From: Bacteroides sp.
GTDB taxonomy: Bacteria; Bacteroidota; Bacteroidia; Bacteroidales; SM23-62
NCBI GenBank assembly: GCA_030592145.1
Contig: JAUVKJ010000145.1
Location: 1-5,367, forward strand
Length of the DNA: 5,367 nt
Direction of reading: 5' to 3'
Shown: positions 1-5,367 of the stretch, piece after piece
Layout of the letters: every line of letters starts with the position of its first letter
Numbering within the stretch: the stretch's first letter is position 1
Translations under genes and position numbers: made by a program
The notes under the pieces: model-generated
Databases searched by the model: none
Told to the model about the DNA's origin: nothing
Seen by the model: the letters and a program-made list of their open reading frames with translations, nothing else

Positions 1-1375
1 CACCGTATACGGCGATCCCCACCTGGGCCATGCCCGTCCGGCCATCACATTCGATCTGGTATTCAGGTACCTGAAGCACCTGGGATACAGGGTCAGGTAC
101 GTGAGGAATATTACCGATGTGGGGCACCTGGAGGGGGACCAGGATTTCGGGGAGGACAAGATCTCTAAAAAGGCCAGGCTGGAACAACTCGAGCCGATGG
201 AGGTGGCTCAGAGATACACGAACGAGTACCGCCTGAAAATGATGCAATTGAACGTGTTGCCGCCAAGTATTGAACCCACGGCATCCGGGCATATCCCGGA
301 GCAGCAGGAAATGGTCGAAAGAATCCTGGAAAAGGGCTATGCTTACGAACAGGGCGGATCGGTGTATTTTGACGTGGAAAAATACAGCCGGGACCATCAT
401 TACGGGAAGCTTTCGGGAAGGAAGACCGAGGACCTGGTCTCCAATACAAGGGAACTTGAGAGGCAGGAGGAAAAGAAATCTCCCCTGGATTTTGCTATCT
501 GGAAAAAAGCAGACCCGGAACATCTTATGAGGTGGTCTTCCCCATGGGGAGAAGGATTCCCGGGCTGGCACCTGGAATGCTCGGTCTTGAGCTCGCGTTA
601 CCTCGGGGAACAGTTCGATATACATGGCGGGGGACTGGACCTTCTTTTCCCGCACCATGAATGTGAGATCGCCCAGACTGTGGCAGCTTACGGAAAAGAA
701 TCCGTCCGGTACTGGATGCATAACAACATGATCACGCTGAACGGCCAGAAAATGGGGAAATCACTCGGGAATGCAATCAACCTGGAACAGTTCTTCACAG
801 GAGAGCATGAACTGCTTGAAAAGGGCTTCGATCCCATGACGATCCGGTTTTTCATGCTCCAGGCCCATTATCGTTCTCCCCTTGATTTTTCGAGCGATGC
901 GCTGATGGCTTCTGAAAAGGGACTGGAACGGTTGTTTGAAGGAATGGCAAACCTTGACAGGATCATCCCTTCGGAAAAACCTGGCACGGATGTCAGAAAG
1001 ATCGAAAAAGCGTTTTTTGATGCCATGAACGATGATTTTAATTCTCCTGTTGCCATTGCCCATCTTTTTGACGGAATCAAATCAATAAATTCTGCCCTGG
1101 CAAGCAGGGGATCTTTTACATCCGGAGACCTGGAAAAATGGAAAGCATTTTACCGTCTTGCTGTATGTGAAATACTCGGATTGAGAGCCCCCGAGGAAAA
1201 GGGTGGGGATGATGCATTGAGCGACAGCCTGATAAAACTCCTTCTGCAGATGAGGGTCAATGCCCGGGAAAACCGAAATTTTGAGCTGGCTGACCGTATA
1301 CGTGATGAGATGATCCGCCTGGGCATTGAGGTAAAAGACACAAAAGACGGTTTTGAATGGAAGCTGAGAAAATAA
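1..1375 (+). CDS. cysS: cysteinyl-tRNA synthetase, 5'-truncated by window edge
   Basis: This cytoplasmic class I aminoacyl-tRNA synthetase activates cysteine with ATP and charges tRNA-Cys. The reading frame is open from base 2, and 457 residues are visible. About 30 N-terminal residues, including the first zinc-binding Cys of the usual CGP motif, lie outside the window, which gives a family-typical total near 490. Visible signatures are the HIGH-type motif HLGH (20-31), ITDVGHLE just after it, the zinc-ligand Cys in WHLECS (codon at 578), the zinc-ligand His and Glu in FPHHECE (codons at 653 and 665), the adjacent [12 protein letters not shown] block, and the KMSKS loop as KMGKS (749-763). 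The C-terminal part has the DALR-like helical region and ends in a typical [11 protein letters not shown] segment (roughly 1276-1320), with TAA at 1373-1375. The wording of these motifs is characteristic of Bacteroidota enzymes as I recall them. The 3' end overlaps ispG by 19 bp. Confidence 0.97.
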   Translation, partial: TVYGDPHLGHARPAITFDLVFRYLKHLGYRVRYVRNITDVGHLEGDQDFGEDKISKKARLEQLEPMEVAQRYTNEYRLKMMQLNVLPPSIEPTASGHIPEQQEMVERILEKGYAYEQGGSVYFDVEKYSRDHHYGKLSGRKTEDLVSNTRELERQEEKKSPLDFAIWKKADPEHLMRWSSPWGEGFPGWHLECSVLSSRYLGEQFDIHGGGLDLLFPHHECEIAQTVAAYGKESVRYWMHNNMITLNGQKMGKSLGNAINLEQFFTGEHELLEKGFDPMTIRFFMLQAHYRSPLDFSSDALMASEKGLERLFEGMANLDRIIPSEKPGTDVRKIEKAFFDAMNDDFNSPVAIAHLFDGIKSINSALASRGSFTSGDLEKWKAFYRLAVCEILGLRAPEEKGGDDALSDSLIKLLLQMRVNARENRNFELADRIRDEMIRLGIEVKDTKDGFEWKLRK

Positions 1376-3159
1376 CCGTCTCCATCGGAAACGTAACCCT
1401 GGGCCCTGGCCACCCCGTTCTGATACAATCCATGTGCAATGTATCCACCCTTGATACAGAAAACTGCGTGGATCAGTGTATCAGGATATTTGAAGCGGGG
1501 GGTGGACTTTCACGAATAACGGCGAGAAATATTGAAGAGGCCCGTAACCTTAAAAACATACGAAAGAAACTTACCCGGAAAGGATATCATCAGCCAATCT
1601 CTGCTGATGTTCACTTCAATCCTGCCATCGCACTTGAAGCAGCCACCACGGTTGAGAAAGTAAGGATCAACCCCGGGAATTACACCAGTGGGGATATCGA
1701 ATCCCCCTTTTTGGAATTCCTGGATGTATGCAGAAAAAACAACACAGCAATCCGCATCGGGGTGAACCATGGCTCACTCTCCGGCAGGATCATGGAAAAG
1801 TACGGTGACACCCCGGAAGGAATGGTCGAATCGGCCATGGAATATCTTCGTATCTGCCGGCGTGAAAAATTCACCGATGTGCTCGTCTCGCTTAAATCGA
1901 GCAATACCCGCGTGATGGTCTATTCCAACAGGTTGATGGTGCAGCGTATGGAAGAGGAAAACATGAACTACCCGCTTCATCTCGGGGTTACGGAAGCCGG
2001 GGCAGGAGAGGATGGACGCATCCGCTCTGCTGTGGGTATCGGTACCCTGCTGGGGGAGGGATTGGGAGATACCATCCGGGTGTCCCTGACCGAGGATCCG
2101 GAATACGAGATACCTGTAGCAAGGAAACTGCTGGAGGCTTCACCCAAAAGAAAGGAGAAGTTCGACCACCCCCGGGTAACCGGATATGAAAGACGCACTT
2201 CGGAGAAGTATGGGATACTTGGCGATGGACAAACACCTGTGGTGATCGCGCAGTTGGCCGGGAAAACCAGTGAACCTGAGGAGATTCTCAAAGGACCGGG
2301 AATGAATTCCGGGGTGACAAGCTTATCTCAAACGAACGGAACCGAACCGGATTATTTTTTTATCCCGGACCACCGTATATCCGGAAACCTTGCCGGCGGT
2401 AAAAATTATATTCTGAACGCTGAAGCCTGGATCCTGGATGATTATCCGCCAGAGAACTTTTTCCCGCTCTTTGACCTGTCCGGCTTCCTTGTCATGGGAA
2501 AGGCTTCCGGGGTACTGAATTTCATACTGGTACGGCCGGATGAAGTTACAGAGGCATTAGAGCAATTGCCCGGGACGGATAAACCCTTTTGCTTGATTTA
2601 CATGCATGATTCGGATCCCGGATCAAAAAAGGCATTTATCAAACTGGTGGAAGATACCCGGTTCAGGTCACCATTGCTGGTACAGGCCACCTGTCATGAC
2701 CATGATACCGAAATGTTCTCTCTCAGGACCGCCTCTGAGCTTGCATGGTATTTCATCGATGGATACGCCGACGGGATCTGGCTCAATAATCCTTTCACCG
2801 AACCGTATATTCCCCTGTCAACTGCCTTTAAAATACTGCAAGCAAGCCGGTCACGCATGACCGAAACCGAATACATTGCATGCCCCTCCTGCGGAAGAAC
2901 CCTTTTCAATATACAGGATACCCTGAGAGAGATCAAAAAGGCCACGTCCCACCTTAAACATTTAAAGATTGCAGTGATGGGATGCATCGTTAACGGTCCG
3001 GGGGAAATGGCCGATGCCGATTACGGTTACGTGGGATCGGGAAAAGAGAGGGTGAACCTGTACCGGCACAAAGAAATCATTAAGAAAAACATCAGGGAGG
3101 CGGATGCTGTAAGAGAACTGGTACTTATAATAAAAGAAAACGATGACTGGATTGATTGA
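1357..3159 (+). CDS. ispG: 4-hydroxy-3-methylbut-2-enyl diphosphate synthase (IspG/GcpE), large three-domain form
   Basis: IspG is a cytoplasmic [4Fe-4S] enzyme that reductively converts methylerythritol cyclodiphosphate (MEcPP) to HMBPP, the penultimate step of the MEP isoprenoid pathway. The 600-residue product has three parts. An N-terminal TIM barrel (about 1-265) carries IGN (10-12), QSM (24-26), VRINPGNY (102-109), RIGVNHGSL (133-141) and the TEAG block (212-215). A central insert covers about 270-495. The C-terminal iron-sulfur domain has CPSC (C509, C512), then GCIVNGPGE with C543 and E550. The Cys/Cys/Cys/Glu set has the same spacing as the known cluster ligands. Bacteroidota, Chlamydia and plants have this long form, whereas the E. 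coli type is near 370 residues. The ATG at 1357 is the first possible start because TGA precedes it immediately in frame, and the next ATG would remove QSM. No clear ribosome binding site is seen, so coupling to cysS is likely. It overlaps the next gene by 17 bp. Confidence 0.96.
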   Translation: MEAEKITVSIGNVTLGPGHPVLIQSMCNVSTLDTENCVDQCIRIFEAGGGLSRITARNIEEARNLKNIRKKLTRKGYHQPISADVHFNPAIALEAATTVEKVRINPGNYTSGDIESPFLEFLDVCRKNNTAIRIGVNHGSLSGRIMEKYGDTPEGMVESAMEYLRICRREKFTDVLVSLKSSNTRVMVYSNRLMVQRMEEENMNYPLHLGVTEAGAGEDGRIRSAVGIGTLLGEGLGDTIRVSLTEDPEYEIPVARKLLEASPKRKEKFDHPRVTGYERRTSEKYGILGDGQTPVVIAQLAGKTSEPEEILKGPGMNSGVTSLSQTNGTEPDYFFIPDHRISGNLAGGKNYILNAEAWILDDYPPENFFPLFDLSGFLVMGKASGVLNFILVRPDEVTEALEQLPGTDKPFCLIYMHDSDPGSKKAFIKLVEDTRFRSPLLVQATCHDHDTEMFSLRTASELAWYFIDGYADGIWLNNPFTEPYIPLSTAFKILQASRSRMTETEYIACPSCGRTLFNIQDTLREIKKATSHLKHLKIAVMGCIVNGPGEMADADYGYVGSGKERVNLYRHKEIIKKNIREADAVRELVLIIKENDDWID

Positions 3160-3772
3160 TACAAAAGGCACACGGAATATCATCCTGGATCTTGGGGGAG
3201 TAATCCTCGAGCTGGATGTAGACAGGACCGTCAAAGCATTTCATAAACTCGGATTTTCCCCACTTGAAAGTGGCGATATCATACTGTCAAAGTATTCGTT
3301 TTTCATTGATTTCGAGACCGGGAAAATATCCCTTGAACGGTTTATTGACAAAATTGCCGAAATCTCCGGCAATCATGTATCCAGCGATAAAATACTGGAT
3401 GCCTGGAATGCCATGATCCTCGGATTCAGGGAAGACAGCATTAAACTTCTGCTGGAACTGCGGAAAAAGTACCGCCTGTTCCTTCTGAGCAATACCAATG
3501 CCATACACGAGATCTATTACAATGGGCAACTGGAAAAGGAGCACGGGATTGTAAACCTTGACATAATTTTTGAAAAAGTCTATTACTCCCACAAGCTGAA
3601 AATGCGCAAACCGGGTCCGGATATTTTCAGGCATGTTTTAAGCGACAACGGACTTACACCCGGCCAATGTCTTTATGTAGACGATACCCGGATGCATATT
3701 GATACAGCCCGGTCGTTGGGCATTCAAGCTTACCACCTGGTTTCCCCGGAACGAATTACCGATATACTATGA
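3143..3772 (+). CDS. HAD-superfamily phosphatase (subfamily IA, YihX-like), substrate unknown
   Basis: This 209-residue cytoplasmic hydrolase carries the four HAD motifs in order. Motif I is IILDLGGVI with nucleophile D16; the usual second Asp is Gly18, as in YihX-type sugar-phosphate phosphatases. An alpha-helical cap follows (about 25-105). Motif II is LLSNTNA with S117, motif III is K156 in RKPGPD, and motif IV is LYVDDTRMHIDTA with D180 and D181. Family knowledge points to hydrolysis of a small phosphorylated metabolite, possibly a sugar phosphate, but the substrate cannot be read from sequence. The ATG at 3143 lies inside the ispG 3' end, and no other ATG is suitably placed before motif I. 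The stop codon shares ATGA with the mtnA start, so the two are probably translated together. It does not look like MtnC, which has a different motif I, and I have no reason to assign it as MtnX. Family confidence is high; specific role is unknown. Confidence 0.92.
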   Translation: MTGLIDTKGTRNIILDLGGVILELDVDRTVKAFHKLGFSPLESGDIILSKYSFFIDFETGKISLERFIDKIAEISGNHVSSDKILDAWNAMILGFREDSIKLLLELRKKYRLFLLSNTNAIHEIYYNGQLEKEHGIVNLDIIFEKVYYSHKLKMRKPGPDIFRHVLSDNGLTPGQCLYVDDTRMHIDTARSLGIQAYHLVSPERITDIL

Positions 3773-4872
3773 TCGTCAACGGGAAACCATATCAATCCAT
3801 CTGGACTGATCCTTCCAACGATGAAGTGGTAATGATCATCAACCAGCACCTGCTTCCCTTCGAATTCAGGGTTGATGAGATATCTTCTTCGGCGCAGGTC
3901 ATGGAGGCCATCCGGACAATGAAAGTCAGGGGAGCACCCCTGATAGGGATATGTGGCGCTTTCGGATTATACATGGCCTGCCTTGAGGCAAGGCATAAAA
4001 AAGACGGTGAAAAATACATATCTGAACATGCGGAAATGTTGAAATCTGCCCGCCCTACTGCGGTCAACCTGGCCTGGGCGGTGAACAGGGTCATGCAAAA
4101 GACAGCCGGTGTGAAAGACCCTGAAGAAAAGATCCGGGGAGCAAGAAAGGAAGCCATAGGAATGATGGAGGAGGATAAGGAATCATGTTTCAGGATAGGG
4201 CAGCACGGACTGGAACTGATCCTGGAAATAAGCCGCAGGAAAAAAGGCTCTCCGGTCAACATCCTAACCCATTGCAATGCCGGCTGGCTGGCCTGCATAG
4301 ATTACGGAACGGCCACCTCTCCCATATACCTGGCTCATGATCAGGGGATCAAGTTGCATATATGGGTCGATGAGACACGCCCGAGAAACCAGGGAGCCAG
4401 GCTGACCGCCTGGGAACTGGGACAGCACGGGGTTCCCCATACCGTCATTGTAGATAATGCAGGAGGGCACCTGATGCAGAAAAGGCTTGTTGATATGGTC
4501 ATTGTCGGAAGCGACCGCACTACCCGCACAGGCGATGTGGCAAACAAGATAGGCACCTACCTGAAAGCACTGGCGGCCCATGACAACGATATTCCCTTCT
4601 ACGTGGCCCTGCCATCTTCATCGATCGACTTTTCCATACGCTCGGGCATAAATGAGATCAGGGTCGAAGAAAGAGATCTTTCCGAGGTAAGAAACATGGA
4701 AGGCAGCATCAGGGGAGACATTTATACGGTAAATATTATACCGGAAAAGAGTCCGGTTTCAAATTTCGGGTTTGATATAACCCCGGCCAGACTGGTCACC
4801 GGCCTTATTACCGAAAGGGGTATTTGCGGTGCAAATGAACAGGAGATCATTAAACTTTTCCCGGAACATTGA
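3769..4872 (+). CDS. mtnA: S-methyl-5-thioribose-1-phosphate isomerase
   Basis: MtnA converts 5-methylthioribose-1-phosphate to 5-methylthioribulose-1-phosphate in methionine salvage; some relatives also accept 5-deoxyribose-1-phosphate. The 367-residue product belongs to the eIF2B/MtnA/ribose-1,5-bisphosphate isomerase fold family. Visible motifs are VRGAP (53-57), ARPTAVNLAWAV (94-105), LTHCNAG with catalytic C169, WVDETRPRNQGARLTAWEL (199-217), VDNAGGH (228-234), VGSDR with catalytic D249, and DVANKIGTY (256-264). C169 and D249 are 80 residues apart, matching C160 and D240 of the Bacillus subtilis enzyme. WVDETRP and NKIGTY favour MtnA over an eIF2B subunit. The ATG overlaps the upstream stop (ATGA), with no evident ribosome binding site, and TGA ends at 4872. 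No other methionine-salvage gene (mtnK, mtnP, mtnB, mtnC or mtnD) is visible in the window. SDRTTRTGD differs from the Bacillus ADRIAANGD wording and may mark a separate subgroup. Confidence 0.94.
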   Translation: MIVNGKPYQSIWTDPSNDEVVMIINQHLLPFEFRVDEISSSAQVMEAIRTMKVRGAPLIGICGAFGLYMACLEARHKKDGEKYISEHAEMLKSARPTAVNLAWAVNRVMQKTAGVKDPEEKIRGARKEAIGMMEEDKESCFRIGQHGLELILEISRRKKGSPVNILTHCNAGWLACIDYGTATSPIYLAHDQGIKLHIWVDETRPRNQGARLTAWELGQHGVPHTVIVDNAGGHLMQKRLVDMVIVGSDRTTRTGDVANKIGTYLKALAAHDNDIPFYVALPSSSIDFSIRSGINEIRVEERDLSEVRNMEGSIRGDIYTVNIIPEKSPVSNFGFDITPARLVTGLITERGICGANEQEIIKLFPEH

Positions 4873-4875
4873 GGT

Positions 4876-5160
4876 ATGAAACTAGCGGTCATCTCCGACA
4901 TACACTCCGATCTTGAAAGCCTTGAAAAAGCATTCAGGATGATCCGGCATTCGGGCTGTGACCGGATCCTTTGCCTGGGTGATATCGTGGGCTATAGCCA
5001 CCATTATGCGGACCACCTGAACGGAAGGGACCCCAATGCCTGTATACAGATGATACGTGAAAACTGCGATGATGTAGTCTGCGGGAACCATGACCTGCAC
5101 GCCATTCTGAAACTGCCTTCCAACCACGGCGATATTGGAATTTACGGTAACAGACGGTAA
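4876..5160 (+). CDS. calcineurin-like metallophosphoesterase, N-terminal half only (probably disrupted)
   Basis: The 94-residue product starts with a clear metallophosphoesterase N-terminus. It has the metal-binding DIH (D8, H10), LGDIVGY (D36) and GNHD (N71, H72, D73) motifs. These enzymes are normally about 200-280 residues. The second half, which should supply further metal-ligand histidines including GHxH, is missing: the frame stops at TAA 5158-5160 shortly after HGDIG. Another + frame (5138-5188) reads EFTVTDGKKIHLNPGA then stop. This resembles the DGKxxxNPGS segment found after GHxH in many family members, so an internal deletion with frameshift is possible. The ATG lies 3 bp after the mtnA stop, and GAGGT overlaps that stop but is too close to serve as a normal ribosome binding site. 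Family membership is secure. Function is doubtful, because the remaining half could not complete the two-metal site. Natural decay, deletion and assembly error are all possible. Confidence 0.8.
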   Translation: MKLAVISDIHSDLESLEKAFRMIRHSGCDRILCLGDIVGYSHHYADHLNGRDPNACIQMIRENCDDVVCGNHDLHAILKLPSNHGDIGIYGNRR

Positions 5161-5166
5161 AAAAAT

Positions 5167-5367
5167 TCATCTGAATCCAGGAGCCTGAAAAGTATCCGGC
5201 GGCAGCTCTGCGTTAATTATCACATCAGTGAAACGGAGCAGAGTGCTATCACCTTGCCGTTCAACGATCAATACCTCGGTAATATGCTGTCGATCAGCGT
5301 CAAAAAGAATTTGCAGGTAATCTATGAAAGTCGCTTCTACCTTATCGAGAGGGAAGAGATGCAGGCT
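5167..5367 (-). CDS. LolA-family outer-membrane lipoprotein carrier-like protein, C-terminal end only
   Basis: Reading the minus strand from the right edge gives an uninterrupted 66-codon frame ending at TGA (complement of 5167-5169). The start lies beyond the window. The visible end contains alternating beta-strand segments: HLFPLDK, then ITEVLIVERQGDSTLLRF, then TDVIINAELPPDTFQ. This order, with a charged GD turn, TLLRF, an N-x-x-LPPDTF stretch and a short tail, matches the C-terminal sheet of LolA-type periplasmic proteins. Those proteins carry acylated lipoproteins from the inner to the outer membrane. Related LolA-like proteins also occur in flexirubin and aryl-polyene pigment clusters, and the visible third cannot separate these roles. 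The signal peptide would lie outside the window. The gene is convergent with the metallophosphoesterase fragment, with 6 bp between stop codons. The call rests on pattern recognition of a partial protein. Confidence 0.65.
   Translation of the reverse strand, partial: SLHLFPLDKVEATFIDYLQILFDADRQHITEVLIVERQGDSTLLRFTDVIINAELPPDTFQAPGFR

Noticed and set aside
749..763. KMGKS in place of the canonical KMSKS loop of class I tRNA synthetases, considered as a damaged active site.
   Set aside because: As I recall, Bacteroidota CysRS proteins commonly carry this Gly variant, and all surrounding motifs are intact.
3287..3634. A 115-codon minus-strand frame opposite the HAD phosphatase gene.
   Set aside because: It overlaps a + strand gene with all four HAD motifs intact, has no recognisable motifs of its own, and is best seen as a shadow frame.
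3792..4298. A 168-codon minus-strand frame opposite mtnA.
   Set aside because: The + strand encodes the full set of MtnA motifs here; the minus translation is rich in Ser and Pro and resembles no family I know.
4741..4756. Hairpin CCGGA/TCCGG with a 6-base loop followed by a few T residues, looking like a terminator.
   Set aside because: It lies inside mtnA, more than 100 bases before the stop, has only a 5 bp stem and no proper T-run.
5206..5243. Inverted repeat CTCTGC ... GCAGAG near the convergent junction, considered as a bidirectional terminator.
   Set aside because: The 6 bp arms are 26 bases apart, sit inside the LolA-like coding region, and no T-run follows on either strand.
5161..5367. 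A 69-codon + frame open to the window end, directly in frame with the metallophosphoesterase stop, suggesting stop-codon readthrough or an extended protein.
   Set aside because: Its translation does not resemble the missing phosphoesterase half. The minus strand in the same codon phase reads a convincing LolA-like C-terminus, so the + openness is best explained as its shadow.

Overview
The window is a dense, almost gap-free block of core-metabolism genes from a member of the Bacteroidota, probably Bacteroidales-like. The main evidence is the CysRS style (HLGHAR, KMGKS, FPHHECE), the roughly 600-residue IspG with a large central insert, and the near absence of Shine-Dalgarno sites. The genus cannot be fixed from the sequence. 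Base composition looks even across the window, with no sign of mobile DNA, RNA genes or CRISPR arrays.

Layout: five genes run on the + strand. They are cysS (5' end cut off by the window), ispG, a HAD-family phosphatase, mtnA, and the N-terminal part of a calcineurin-like metallophosphoesterase. Junctions are very tight: 19 bp overlap, 17 bp overlap, 4 bp ATGA overlap, then a 3 bp gap. This fits one transcript with translational coupling. The last gene stops after 94 codons, about where the second half of its domain should begin, so it looks truncated. Six bases beyond its stop lies the stop codon of a minus-strand gene that enters from the right edge. Its visible C-terminus resembles the LolA outer-membrane lipoprotein carrier family.

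Functionally, cysS charges tRNA-Cys, ispG performs the penultimate step of the MEP isoprenoid pathway, and mtnA isomerises methylthioribose-1-phosphate in methionine or 5'-deoxynucleoside salvage. The HAD phosphatase has no assignable substrate, although its coupling to mtnA is suggestive. Apart from that pair, the operon looks like housekeeping genes sharing expression rather than one pathway.

I found no clear new biological system. The points most worth checking are the disrupted metallophosphoesterase at the convergent junction, the HAD–MtnA pairing, and the subgroup of this MtnA. No stretch over 300 bases lacks a gene, and no convincing promoter or terminator is visible.
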